The notes under the pieces were generated by a model that worked only from the letters and a program-made list of their open reading frames with translations, was not told the DNA's origin and did no database searches. The position numbers and the translations under genes are program-made. Below, in pieces: positions 1 to 12,224 of a stretch of DNA of 35,715 nucleotides (position 1 is its first letter; every line of letters begins with the position of its first letter). The DNA is from Ophiocordyceps camponoti-saundersi (nom. inval.) (lineage: Eukaryota > Ascomycota > Sordariomycetes > Hypocreales > Ophiocordycipitaceae). The stretch covers positions 1-35,715 of the forward strand of contig PDHQ01000326.1 in NCBI GenBank assembly GCA_003339415.1. Direction: 5' to 3'.

Positions 1-429
1 AATTTCTTATAAACGTAGTAACCTTTCCGGTTAAGGAGAGGGTTATTTTATATACTAGAAGATAATATATTTAGGAGTGTTTTCGGAAGTCCGGAAAGTA
101 TTATAGTTAGTTTAATATTCGGCTTTCCGTGTTACCTATTTCCGTAGAGTCTAGAAACGCCGACCGTGACGGATCCGTATAAGGTCTTAAAGGTCTATAT
201 TATTCTTAGCCTTAGAGGGCCGGAGCCTTATATTCGAAAATAATAATATATTATACTAATACTTTTAAAGTATAAAATAATAACCTTAGTTATTTATTTA
301 TATAATAAATATAATAAAATACTAGATTTTCTATATTATATTATAAAGTAGTTATTATATTTTTATATTAGTTATTTATACTTTTATTATTTATTATAAA
401 GAATAAAAATTATTATAAGCACTTATACG
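1..429. other. unassigned left-edge sequence
   Basis: Bases 1-240 are somewhat richer in G and C (several CCGG and CGG sites, and three of the rare surviving TG dinucleotides). Bases 240-420 are almost pure A/T. I see no reading frame with a recognisable motif and no match to other parts of the window. It may be the remnant of another repeat cut off by the window edge. Confidence 0.4.
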
Positions 430-2129
430 CTTAAAGTAACTTTAGGGGGGAGGGTAACGCTATATAAGTTAATCGTAACCGCGAAAATTTTTTACTTAAA
501 ATATAGCTTTACTCTAAATTATAATAATCTTAAACTTAAAAGCTTACTATACTTATTACCTTATTAGAAGCTAAAGTAAATATTAGTAAGATTATTTTAA
601 AAAATATTTTTATCTTTATATAAGTAATTATTAAATAAGTAATAAAGTCTAAGAGGGTTTAGAAAAATGCTTTTTTTATTTTAACTTTATCGGTTAATAA
701 TATTTTTTTAGCTATTATAGCCGCGGTTTCCTCTCTTTTCTATAATTTTAAGAAAAATAAAACTCTTTTAATATAAGCTATAATTATAGCTAAAGCGTTA
801 AAAAAGACTATTAAAAAGTAAGTTCTTAAGTAATATAAGTAATAGTTTATAATTCGGTTTAGTTTTATAGCTACTCTATTTTAAGTTTAAGGCCTTAAAG
901 TAATTATAATAAATATTATTTATAAACTCCGTAAGTAAAGCTAAGCTTTTATAATAAGGAAATTACTTAGTAGCGATATTACGGTAATATTTTAAAATAT
1001 TATTTATAAGCTTTAGTTTAATTTAAGGTAACTTTATACCGCTTTTAAAAAAAAGATATACTTAATTAGTAAAAGTTATACTTTTATCGTAAAAAAGGTG
1101 CTAGTATAAGCTTTATTATAAAGCGGTAAGGAAGCTTTTTAGAAAAAGATTAAGTTATTAAATAAGGTTTTAATAATATAATTATATATAAAAAAATATT
1201 ATTCTAAAACTTAGCAAAGTTCTTTAATAATTATTATTAATAGTATAGTAAATATAAACTAGATTTATAATAAAAGCTTAATAATATAAGCGGAGATTTT
1301 TAACGCTAAATTATATATGCTAAATATCTAACTTTAGTAATATTTTAAATATTACTAACTTAAATATATTACTAAATATTATATAATAAAGTTATAATAT
1401 AATAAGTATTTTACTACTTTATATATAAAAGGTAAATTCGCTTATTTTATAATTTATAAAAAAAGACTATATTATTACTTTTTTTATTAAAGATTTTACT
1501 TAAAGTAAAGTTAACTTTACTTTAAAATAAGAGTAGTATAAGATTAGGCGAAAAATATATATATTACCTAACCCCGAAAGTTTATAAATTAGAGCTTTAT
1601 ATATACTGCCCCTCCTCCCCTTTTAGCGCTAACTAGAAACTAATAATAGCTAGGGTAAAAATACTAAAAAGCGAATATAATAATACCCCTTTTTTTAACT
1701 TTCACTTTATACTTATCCGCGGCTTTACTATAATAATTTAGCTATTTTTCGGAACTATTTAAGCTATACTAATAAAGCTTTAATAAATTAGATTATTCAA
1801 GCTATTTTAATTAAATATAGGGATTTAGTTTATAATAATAATAATAGCTAGGAAGATAAGTAAGCTATATAAACTTTATACTAAACCTAGTTTATATATA
1901 CTCTTATTACCGCGGAATCCGCTTTAGGGGAAATATTAGCTTCTAAATTACTAGTTAATACTTAACTTATTAAATATATAAAGTATTAGGTATAGATAGA
2001 GTTTAACTTAACGCTAAGGTAACGCTTAAGAGGAGGGTTTTACTCCGGGTCTTTTAGTTTTTCCCCCTTTTAAAATATATATAAGATAGTTTTAAGCTAT
2101 ATAAGGTATATTAGTATATAAATTATTAT
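430..2129 (+). mobile_element. RepA copy 1a, 5'-truncated
   Basis: First of four RepA segments. From about 430 it aligns base by base with 21577 onward (copy 2) and 26800 onward (copy 3), with mostly C/T and G/A differences. Landmarks shared by all three are the G-rich box with agggtaacgct at about 447, the block ttactatact with ttattagaagc near 545-570, and the 3' block cttaagnggagggtttta near 2025. It lacks the 5' part seen in copies 2 and 3, so it is 5'-truncated. Its 3' end, a short tail rich in TTA at about 2121-2129, runs directly into copy 1b. I did not find a convincing target duplication. Confidence 0.85.
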
Positions 2130-2790
2130 AACTTTATTTTAAAATAAAAGTAATATAAGATTAAGCGAAGGATATATATATTACTTAATTTTAAAAGTTT
2201 ATAAACTAAAACTTTATATATATTACCTTTTCTTTTTTTAGCGCTAATCGGAAACTAATAATAGCTAAGGCGAAAACGCTAAAAAGTAAATATAATAATA
2301 CCTTCTCCTTTAACTTTAACTTTATATTTATTTATAATTTTATTATAATAATTTAGCTATTTTTTAAAATTAGCTATTATAAGGTTTATTATAAAATAAT
2401 ATAACTTTTATATATTTTTAAGCTATACTAATAAGGCTTTAATTAAGTAGATTATTAAAGCTATTTTAATTAAATATAAGGATTTATTTTATAATAATAA
2501 TAATAGCTAAAAGGATAAGTAAGCTATATAAACTCTATACTAAACTTAGTTTATATATACTCTTATTATTATAAAATCCGCTTTAGGGGAAATATTAGCT
2601 TTTAAATTATTAGTTAATACTTTACTTATTAAATATATAAAATACTAGGTATAAGCGGGGGCTAACTAGAAGCTAAGGCAATATTTAAAGGGAGGGTTTT
2701 ATTTTAAGCTTTTTAGTTTTTCCCCTTTTTAGCATATATATAAAATAGTTCTAAGCTATATAAGGTATACTAGCGTATAAATATTATTAA
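2130..2790 (+). mobile_element. RepA copy 1b, strongly 5'-truncated
   Basis: This is a second copy of only the 3' part of RepA, equivalent to 1515-2129 of copy 1a. It begins with aactttattttaaaat, matching 1513 onward, and repeats the same order: the aaagtttataaa box, aaactaataatagctan, the Leu/Ile-rich block and the aggagggtttta box at about 2690. It starts exactly at the tail of copy 1a. It either inserted into that tail or arose when reverse transcription jumped or restarted. It ends near 2790 in tattattaataag. Confidence 0.85.
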
Positions 2791-4285
2791 TAAGTTAAAA
2801 AGTATATATTAAAAGCTTTATTAAGATATATATTAGTATATATTAATAATATAAATTATTATTTATTTTTACTTTAGTAGCGGTAAAAAATATACTTTAA
2901 GGAAAATAATACTAGATTAGGATAATATATTATTAGGGGCTTATATAAGCTATAATTAAATAGTCCCTTAAGTTTTTTTAATTTTAGATATTTTAATACT
3001 TTAAGACTAAAAAGGTAATAATAATAAAATAAGGGCTATTACTAAGTATATAGCGTAGTTTAATTTCCTTATAAAGAGGAAAAAATTAAGTAAGAATTAA
3101 CTTTTAAGCTTATTTTTATAGCTATTATAAAAGTTATATATTATAAATTAAGTTTTAAAAAGGACTTATAATAAAGATATTACTAAATAGAATTATAACT
3201 TTATTTTAAATTTTATATTTTTATACCTTAAATTACTAATTTAAATACTTATTTTAAAATCTTTAGCTTTTAATTAAATAGTTTTTATATTCTTTTTTCT
3301 TTCTTTTTTTATTTTTATATAGGAAATTAGCTTCTTATTATTTTTCTTATAGAGAATTATTATTTAGCCCCTCCCCTTATAGCTAGAGATCCCCCTTTAT
3401 ATTAGTTAAAGACTTTAGTTATTTAAAAAGTTACGCCTTTTAAGTATTTACTATACTTACTTAAGGTATTCTTTTCTCCCCGCTAAAATTAGTCTCTAAG
3501 GCGTAATCTATTAAGCTTAATAATTAAAAAAAGTAGTATTAAGATAATAGCTACCTTTTATAGATTATAATAAACTAATTAAAAGGTTATAAGATAAGTT
3601 ATATTTTCGGTACCGGTAAAAAGAGCTTTATTCTTAAATATAAGCTAGTTACTTATAAAGTTATAACTAAAGCGGGGGTTAGTAAAAAAGTAAAAGTTAT
3701 TTAATATAATTAATTAGCGTAGAGACCGCTTATAAGGTAATACCCTTATATTAAATAATAAAGATAATAGCTAAATTAAGCTTGAATTATAAATAAAAAC
3801 CGCGATCTTACTTTACTAGCTTATTTTTAGAAATATTACTCTTTTAGGAAAGAGATCTAAGGTACTAAATAACTATAACTATTTAATTAATAATTAATTA
3901 TTACTATAATATAATATTAGTAGCTTATAAACGGTTTTTTTTAAGTAGATTAATTTTATATATACCTTTTTAGCTTATCCTTATCTTTTATAAGCTATTT
4001 TACTTTAGCGTCTTAACTCTTCTATTCCTTATCTTCTCCTTAGCTTATATCTTATATTATTATCTAAAAAGTATTTTTTTTATCTTTTCCCTTTTTAAAA
4101 TAGCTATATTATAATAAAATACTTTTTTATTATAAAACTAATTACCTTACCCTCTTAAGATTTATATACTCTTTTCTTCTAAAAACTTAACTTAACTATT
4201 TAATTATACTTATTTAGTTAGCCTTAATAGTATAGAAATTAAAATAATAACTCCTAAGAATAAGGTAGTTAAGAAGACTTAAGTT
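2791..4285. other. unassigned; probable LTR/leader of Gypsy-1
   Basis: About 1.5 kb between RepA copy 1b and the first Gypsy-1 coding sequence. I see no long frame with motifs. A G/C-richer patch lies at 3365-3510, and the palindrome cggtaccg occurs at about 3608. The stretch 3950-4190 is pyrimidine-rich, as retrotransposon leaders often are. The 5' LTR of Gypsy-1 is expected here, but I could not find a matching copy downstream of 19400, so its limits are unknown. Confidence 0.4.
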
Positions 4286-6436
4286 ATGAATATCTAGCCG
4301 GCCTTACCGCTTATTATAAAATTTACTAGCTAGAATATAACTAAGTTCCTTAACCGCTTTAAAAAAGAAATAAAAAATATAAATATTAAAGATATTATAA
4401 TAATTAAATAGCTTAAAGATTATATTAATAATAAGAAAGGAATAAATATAAAGATCCTAACTAAAGATTAGCTTTAGGAAATAGCTAAAAATATTATAAT
4501 TAAATATTATAATATATTAAACTTAGCTTAAAAAAGCACCTTAAATAGAAAAGATTAGAAATTATAATATAAAGAGATTAGAAATTATAAAATAAGTTGC
4601 TAATTAGATTTAAACTTATATTTATCTTTATTATAAGAAGTATAGGACTAATTATAAACTCGCTATTATAAAATCTAGTAATATTTTTAATATTTTACTA
4701 AAAAAGATTTAAATTAAACTTCTTAAAAAGAATAATTTAACTTATAAAAATATTATAGCTATACCTTATAGCTAGCTTATAAAAAGTATCTAAGGCTATT
4801 TTAAGCCTTATTTTAAAAACTTATATTATTAGCTTATTATAGCTTTTTATAATTAAAAGCTTTAATAAGGCTAGGAAAAAGCTATAAAGATTTTTTTAAA
4901 AGAAAAGTAAGTAATAACCCCTAAGAGGATTTATAAGAAAACTTACTTAAAGACTATTACTAAGGGATAATATAATAGCCTAAAAAGTATAACTAGAAAT
5001 AATTTAGCTAAATAGATAAGTACTCTTTTTATTAACTTAGCTAATATATAAGATAATATTTATAGCTTAGCTAATAAAGTTAAGAATTAAGATACCTTAG
5101 CTTATAAAACTTAGTAAGGTAAACTTTTTATTATTATTAATATTATAATATATAAAACTAATAAATCTAATAATAAATTAAATATTAATATAATCTTAGG
5201 CAAAAAGGGTTATAAGTGCTATTATTATAATAAACTTACTTATTATACTAATAACTACCTTTTAATAACTTATAATAAAGAACTAAGCTTTGCTTATAAT
5301 AACCTAAAAACTAGAAAGCTTTTTCTTAGATTATATACTTTTTATATTATTATATTATTAAGCTTTTATTATAAATTTATTAAAGTAGGAAGCTATATTA
5401 AACGCTTTTTAGTATATTAAGTTAAGAACTAGCTAGGATCCTTTATATTAGACTTAATCTTAAAAATTAAAAGCCTTACTATTAATAATTATAATTAATC
5501 TCTTAAGAAGAAGGAATAAAAAATAATCTTAGCTTTTATAAATTATAATAATATAGCTTAATAAACCCTTTTAGTATTACTTAAGAATAAAACCCTTACG
5601 CTTATTATATCTTTTATTATTATATAGCGGGACTCGGTATTATTAGATTAAATAGTTAAGATTAACTTTATCTAAGCTATAGTTAACGCTTATAAACTTA
5701 AGCGCCTAAAAGTTAAAGAGAGCCTAACTAAGGATAAGGTTTTATAAACCCCTTCTCTTTTTAGTATTTTAGAATTTACTAGTAAACTAACTTTAACTAT
5801 TTATACTTAGGAAGTTATATAATAAAAATAAGCTATTATTAAATAAAAGAAAATCTAAAATAAAGCCCTTTTAGCCGTTACTTACTTACGCCTTAAAGTA
5901 AAAGTTACTAACCGATATAATAAAATTACTAACTTAATTATAAATAAAATTATTAGAAAGAAAGTTTCTATTAAGCTAATAAACTTAATTATAATAAACT
6001 TAAAGCTTAGTATTAAGGTTTTTAAAATATAAGCTAATAAGGCTAAATACCTTAATTATAAAACTTTTAAATCTAAGGAAATTTTTATTAAGAAACTAGT
6101 TAATTAGCTTTTAGCTAGTTAGGCTAACTTTAGTATTATTAATATTATTATAATTCCTAAATATATAAATTACTTTTTTAACTATAGCTTTATATCTTTC
6201 TTTAATAATATTTACGCTAAGCTAAATATAAACCTTATTATCTTTAAAAGTAACTATATTCTAATAAAACTATTTTATTATTATACTTTTAAAAAGATTA
6301 TATAGAAAGAAAATAAAGAAAACTATATTATAAACTTAGAAATTTTTATCCTTAAAAATCTTAAGTTTCCTCTAATACTAACGCTTAAACCCCTTAATAT
6401 TTATATATATATCTTATTTTTTAATACCCTAAAAAT
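4286..6436 (+). pseudogene. Gypsy-1 gag and protease, RIP-degraded
   Basis: Begins at a surviving ATG (4286-4288), rare in this window. The first codons read M-N-I-stop-P-A-L-P, followed by KFTS and TKFLNRF-like blocks that resemble the N-terminus of fungal Gypsy Gag. A CCHC zinc knuckle lies at about 5217-5258: C-x2-Y-x4-Y-x4-Y is what C-x2-C-x4-H-x4-C becomes after RIP. A protease-like block near 5640-5680 reads LLD-stop-IVKINFI, matching the LDSGAEINFI type of retroviral-like aspartic protease, with the catalytic D kept and S-G-A-E altered. The frame shifts at least once between the start (frame 2) and the knuckle (frame 3). The block is cut by the Copia insertion after 6436. Stops are TAA/TAG. 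Confidence 0.75.
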
Positions 6437-6441
6437 AATAT
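6437..6441. repeat. target-site duplication AATAT, left copy
   Basis: The five bases directly before the 5' LTR (AATAT) are repeated directly after the 3' LTR at 13727-13731. Five-base duplications are normal for Ty1/Copia integrases. Confidence 0.85.
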
Positions 6442-6742
6442 TATTAGATATTATCTCTTTATACCCCTTTATATCTGCTATACGATATATATATAGAGGA
6501 TAGCATAGATATAGGGAAGCCTCTAACGAAATATATATTATTACCTAAGTCGTGCCTCGTACGACTTAAGAGGTAGGAGGTAGCTTAGATAAGAAGAAGG
6601 AGGGTATAGAAGTAAAGTATTATCTAGCTATATAGCCGCTCTTCCTTATTCGATAAAGGAAAGGTATCTATCTCTAATTATACTTAATTTAAGTTACCTT
6701 TACTTTCTCTTACCTATACGTATATATAAAAACTACTTAATA
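6442..6742 (+). repeat. 5' LTR of the Copia element
   Basis: 301 bp, aligned end to end with 13426-13726. Shared landmarks include gatagcatagatataggg (one of the few retained CA sites, present in both LTRs), aggtaggaggtagcttag, and gataaaggaaaggtatct. It contains an inverted repeat at 6546-6568 (taagtcgt, 7-base loop, acgactta). Differences from the 3' LTR are almost all C/T or G/A; one G/T difference lies at base 6. The LTR would carry the promoter and polyadenylation signals, but I cannot place them. Confidence 0.95.
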
Positions 6743-7020
6743 CTAATTAATAGTTATACTAATTATTATTAGTTAATTATAGATTAGCTAAAGTAATAAG
6801 ATAAGTATTATATAATACCGAAAAGCCCCTATGCCCGCTATTAACTAATACCTATACTTTTACCTTATTTTTTAATATTAGTTCTTACCGAAAAGCTATT
6901 TTTACCTAATGCTATTATTAAGACTAAAAGATTAAGGTAACGTACGATACCTACTAATAATAAAGTCCTTACCGAAGAGCTATATTTAGCCTAGTACTTT
7001 TTGCTAGTTATACGATATTA
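6743..7020 (+). other. Copia leader with three short direct repeats
   Basis: The stretch between the 5' LTR and the first clearly coding-like sequence. The 11-mer taccgaaaagc occurs at 6816-6826 and 6886-6896, with a one-base variant at 6970-6980 (taccgaagagc). A primer-binding site should follow 6742 directly, but RIP has changed the bases and I could not match a tRNA end. The beginning of Gag may already lie in this segment. Confidence 0.5.
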
Positions 7021-9291
7021 CTTTTAATAGCGTTCCGGAAATATAATAACGATAATATAGCTTCTATAACCTTAGAAGTTAAATAGGAAATAGTAAATAC
7101 GTTAACTATAATAACGGTAATAAACGAGATTTTAGCTTTATATAACGAAATAATAGAAGGAAGCGAAGTTAACTTTTATATTTAGAATTAAAATATAAAC
7201 TTAGTTTATTAGGATATATAACCTAACCTTATATAACCTCCTAATAAGGTTAAATTAATAACGTTTATTACTTAGTAAATATATAATATTATTTACTTTA
7301 ACCTTTATAAGGAAAACCTTTTTTATATAATCTAATCGAAACTTTAAAGATAGACTTACTATTAGCTAAAATATATTTATTATATATTCTTAAAAAAACT
7401 AACTTAAATTATAATTATATAATACGTCCTACTTATAGGAAACGGTATATTAATTAAACGCTTTATATAACTCCTTAAAACTAAACTAAAAGATATTTTA
7501 CCCCCTTACCTATAAGAAGCCCTTTCTATATAGTTAGAATACCCCCCCTTTTCTAAACTAACTCTTCTAAATTATACGATATAAGCTTTATACTTAGTAT
7601 AGCCCCCTAAGTTAAAATATATCTTAATATAGCTATTATAAAATATCTTAGCCGAACCCCTACTTTATATAACTTATACGTAGGAGTTAACTACTCTATA
7701 TAACTTAAATATATAGCTACCCTTAGTAACTTTAACTTAGACCCTCTTAAAACTAATAAATTAAGCCTTAATAAGTATCGTATAAGTTTATATATTACTA
7801 TTAATATAAAAAGTAATAAATAGACTAATCTCTTTAAATAAGGTTACCGCCTTCCTTAAAAGTTAGCGAAAAGATTAGAACTATATAGGGCGGCTATACG
7901 ATATACTAATTAATAAAGCTAGGATTTTTATTAGCTATTACTCTTATATTAGTATAATAAAAGATTAATTTTACGCTATTTTTCTAGATATCCTTTTAAA
8001 TAAAGCTTAGGATTATTATTTATATTTTATCAGATTAGATAAATAATAGGATAAAATTTATACTTTTTTAGATATATACTTTAATACTTATATAAACTAT
8101 TCGTTATATTAGATAGATTAAATTACTTTTTCTTTTAATATTATACGATAAGAAAACCTTAATAAAACTATAATAAATTTACTTAATACCCTCCTTAATA
8201 AACTTCGACTTATTTAATAAGCTCTTAAACTTAACTATTAAGGAGAAAAGTAATTTTTTACTATTATCGTATAAGCTTATCGCGGCGTTTTAGAACTTAA
8301 ATTAGCTATAATATTCTAAGATATATCGTACGAAATATTTATTAATCGCCTCTATTTCTCCCTTACTATCGCTATAGATAAAACTACTAACTAGTTCTTT
8401 ATCGAATAACGTTACCTTAATTATAATAAGTATCGTATAAGCCCCGGATAATCTTCTTTTACTCCCCGCTAATAATAATCGCCTCCTATATAACGTTTTT
8501 CCTTATAATAACGCTAATTCTAACCTTATATAATATAAAAGTACTTTATATATAAAAAAGAAAGATATTAGTTTACGAACTATAAGTTAAATAATATCTA
8601 ACGTATATATAAGTAATACCTTACTAGTTATAAAAAAACTAGCTAAGACCCCCTTATAGAGGAAGAATTTAGCGTATTCCTTTTATTATATAAAAGTTCT
8701 AATAAATAAGATTTTTAGTTTTTATAATTATACGATAAAAACTCCGATATTAAAAAAGAAATCGTTAGCGGCGAAAACGCGGTTTTATTTTTTATTATAG
8801 TAGCTTATATATACCGCCTTATTAGCGATAATATCTACTAACTAAAAGCTTTAGCGGTTTCTACGGAATAATTCCTCCTTTCTAATATATATCGTATAAT
8901 ATACTAAAGTAAGCTTTAAGATATAGGAGCTACGTAAATCTTAACTATAAGTAAACTATAAGTAGAAGCTTATATCTAAGAATACCCTTATATAATTATT
9001 AATTAAACCCTAACTAAGAATATAATCTATTTTAGCTTCTTAGAACCTATTAAGCTAATTAGAATTATTATTATACGAAACCCCCTTAGTAAAGTTTTTT
9101 ACTATATTCTTAATATTTCTACCCCGTTCCTTTTCTATCTTAAGAATACTAACCGCCTCCGTACTTTCTATAATAATATATAAGATATTATCGTATAATA
9201 CGATAATATAATAGTTCCTATTATTAGAAAATAAGGATATCTATTTTTTAATATTTTAAAGTAAGAATCTACGTTATATTATATAAAATAA
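7021..9291 (+). pseudogene. Copia gag and protease region, RIP-degraded
   Basis: Frame 1 reads on with only TAA/TAG stops from about 7021 into the pol region, and the translation looks protein-like (charged residues alternating with aliphatic ones). By position it should hold Gag and the aspartic protease, which precede the integrase in Copia elements. I could not recognise a specific Gag, zinc-knuckle or protease motif, so this assignment rests on location and frame. It joins without a visible gap to the GAG-pre-integrase motif at 9292. Confidence 0.55.
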
Positions 9292-10260
9292 GAGTTACGA
9301 TAGCTTTACCGATATTTTAGCTACCCTTATATATAACGGCTTTATAACTTACTAAAGAAGGCTAGTTTTTCGGATATAACCCCCGTAGCCCTTAAGTTAA
9401 TTCGATAATTTTATTACTAATATTAATTATATAATATAAAATTATATTAGTTTAAGTTCTCTATTAAGGATAATTATAATTTTAACTATTCCCTTATTAT
9501 TAATATCTTTTATCTTAATAGTAAGCTAATTTTATATATTATTAATAAAGCTATATTTTTCTAAGCTACCGCTTTCGTATAAAATATATTAGTAGTAAAC
9601 GCTTAGAATACCTTATATAAGTGCTAGATTTATATATATTAAGGCTTACTAAATATTATCTCTTACGATATTAGGACTAACTTTTCCTTTTTAAAGTTTC
9701 GTATAAACGCGAAACTACTTGGTACTATATATAAAGAAATGCCCGTTAAAGCGTATTAGGCGATCGGTAAGGTTAAATATATATACGCCCCTTTTAGATA
9801 AGCGTATAATATCTTATAATAGGAAATTAGTATTAAGACTAATAACGTAATTATCTTTTAGATAGCTATTAAGGCTATTAATAATATAGCTAAACTAAAT
9901 AGCCTTATCTTAATATTTCTTATTTTTAGCGCTTACCCCTATATTTTATATAACTTACCCCTAGCCCCTAATATTATTATAAGAGCCTAAGTAATTTAAC
10001 GCGCTATAAAATAAGTATAATAAATTAAAGCTTAAGCGGATATTTTACGCGCTCTTTATACCCGAAATAAACCTAACTTATATAATATTTTATCGCTTCC
10101 TTTTTAAAGCGAAGTTTTTATTTAGCGTAAAAAGGATAAATAATAAGGTTTTTTCTATATTTTTAGTTTTAATAGCTAAGATATTATTTTTAAACTTCTT
10201 ATAGGATTAACTAGATTTCGTATAATATAAGTTAAACCTTATCTCCGCTCCCTCCTTACT
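9292..10260 (+). pseudogene. Copia integrase (GAG-pre-integrase, core, C-terminus)
   Basis: Frame 1. At 9292-9345 the block reads L-R-stop-L-Y-R-Y-F-S-Y-P, the RIP form of the LRRLHRRFSHPS GAG-pre-integrase motif of fungal Copia polyproteins. Core signals follow: DNYNFNYSLIINIFYL near 9468-9515, and the second catalytic block S-Y-D-I-R-T-N-F at 9661-9684 (family form HDAGTNF), with its aspartate kept. Next come a K-E-M-P-V-K-A-Y block with a rare surviving ATG at 9739-9741 (family KEVPVEAH), then FSAYPYI (family FGAYPR) near 9940. The C-terminal block SEVFI-stop-RKK lies near 10110. This enzyme would insert the cDNA copy into the genome. Confidence 0.85.
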
Positions 10261-11240
10261 ATACTTATAAAGAAAAAAGTATAGTTCGAAATCCTAATTA
10301 TACCCCTATATAATAAAAACTTATATAAAGCTTTTCCCTCCGTATTTATTACTATAAAGGAAAAAGATAACTATATACTTATTATATAATTATAGTAATA
10401 AGGTATTATTATTACTCTAGGACGATTATTCGAGGCCTCTAACTATAAAGAAATTAATACCCTTTTTATATAGGAAATCTTTACCTTTATCTAATATAAC
10501 CTTTCTTTAAACCTTATAAGATATATTTTTAAAACGCGTTTTATATAAAAGGTAAAAAACTTAAATAATAGCTTTTATAAAAAGTCCCGCCTAGTTATTT
10601 AGGGCTATAAAGATAATAGTAAAGAAGAAATCCTTATATAATTACTTATAATTTTACGTATATTATAGCGCCTCCTTTTTACCCTTAAACTTACCCTTAT
10701 AAAGTTATATAACTACTAAGGCGAACTATAAGATATTACATAAGCGTATATATAATTTACTAATCCTTTAAGTTATATAATATATATATACTTTCCTAAA
10801 AAACTATAAGATTAATATCTACCTTATACTTTTTTATATATTAAAAAGCCGCTATATAAGCTAGTAAAATCGGGATTATATTAGTTTAAGATATATTATA
10901 ATTATTATCGTATAAACCTTTATATAACGCCCTTATTATATAATCTATATCTTTTATTTATAATAGCTAGCCCTAACTTATTCGAAATAATAAGCTTATA
11001 AATAGACGATATATTCTCTTTTATATCCGATATATTCTCTAAACTTAAAAAAAATAAGTTAAAACGGGCAGAGCTTTATATAAAGCTTAAAATATTCCTT
11101 ACTATTAGCTTATTTATTAACTTTAATAGTAGTTATATTACGCGCAAATCGTACGATATCGTTTTTATATAGAAATAATAGGTAAAAGGCTTTTATATTA
11201 TTAACCTAACTACTAATATTACCCCGTAAGACTTTATTAG
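10261..11240 (+). pseudogene. Copia reverse transcriptase, RIP-degraded
   Basis: Frame 1, strong motif series. DIT-stop-AYI-stop at about 10729-10758 is the DVTQAYVQ motif. A YFPKKL block follows at about 10789. KPLYKLVKSGLY-stop-F at 10846-10887 corresponds to KPLYGLVESGNHWF. At 10999-11010 the codons TAA ATA GAC GAT give stop-I-D-D, the QTDD active-site box. Both catalytic aspartates survive because GAC-GAT contains no TpG. A block like AKFKAKPRxIL follows near 11065-11105. The enzyme would copy element RNA to DNA; here it is interrupted by many stops. Confidence 0.93.
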
Positions 11241-11930
11241 CTAGCGAGCCTAAGGAGTATATATTACTTTTACTTATTAACTAGAAGCGTTATATAACTT
11301 TACGGTAGCCGCTTAAGTAACCGATCCTTTCTTATAAGATATTTTAGCCCTTAATAAATATATTTAGTAATAGATTAATAATATTACCCGCGGTTTATAG
11401 TTTATTCCGCTTAACTTATCTTATATAAAACTATTTATTTTTATAAATAAGTTATTCGTAAATAATAAGGACTTTACTTTATAGCTTAGTACTTTAATTA
11501 TCTTTAGTAAGGAAAACTAGTCCTTTAACTTATTTATCGTATAAGGTAATATCCTTTACTAAACTTTTATAAAATATAAAAAGGTTACTCGAAGTATCCT
11601 AGTAAGCGAACTTTATAGTATAGTAAACGGCGTTAATATTAGCCTAGCCCTTTACTTAACTATTTAAGCTATTATATAATCCCTAAGCACGCCTCTAATC
11701 CCCCTTATTCTCTATATAAACTTATATTTATTATACGATTACTTAGTAAAGCTTAGCTTAATAATAGAAAAATAGCTAATAATCGATATTATAGCTATTT
11801 ATAAGTTATATAAGCGTAAGGAAATTTTAAAAATATAATAAATTAATAGTAAAAATAACTTAGCTAATACTTATATTAAAAATAGCTCTAACTTAGCCTT
11901 ATTAACCCTTATTTCTATAAATTCCTATAA
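11241..11930 (+). pseudogene. Copia RNase H, RIP-degraded
   Basis: Frame 1, continuous with RT. The block INLYLLYDYLVKLSL at 11716-11760 matches the TDSRSLYECLVKLGTT motif of fungal Copia RNase H. It is followed by EK-stop-LIIDIIAIYKLYKRKEI (family EKRLMVDLMCLRQSYERREI) at about 11773-11829. The closing block INSKNNLANTYIK (family IDGDSNPADAMTK) lies at about 11842-11880. After about 11930 the protein-like character ends. The domain order RT then RNase H at the far 3' end, with integrase upstream, confirms Ty1/Copia and not Ty3/Gypsy. Confidence 0.9.
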
Positions 11931-12224
11931 ATTATAAATTAAAGCTATTATCTAATAACTTACCTAAGTTATACGACACTTATACTTTTTTCTTTCTTAT
12001 ATCTTTACTTTATCTAACCCTTTATCCTTACCTTCCTATTTTTTTTATATTTTTACGTTTTTTTTCTATTATTTTTATACGAAAATTATTATTAATTCTT
12101 TCTAAATATTATCTAACCTTTACGCTTAATTTTAAAAATAAAAAGTAAAGCTATAAGTCCTAAACGCCTAATTTTTTTTTTCCTTTTTTTTTCCTTATCG
12201 TTTAACCTTACTATTACTTTTTTT

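Noticed and set aside
4286..4288. Surviving ATG as proof of an intact Gag start
   Set aside because: The next codons already contain TAG and the frame later shifts, so the gene is not intact; the ATG is kept only as a likely original start.
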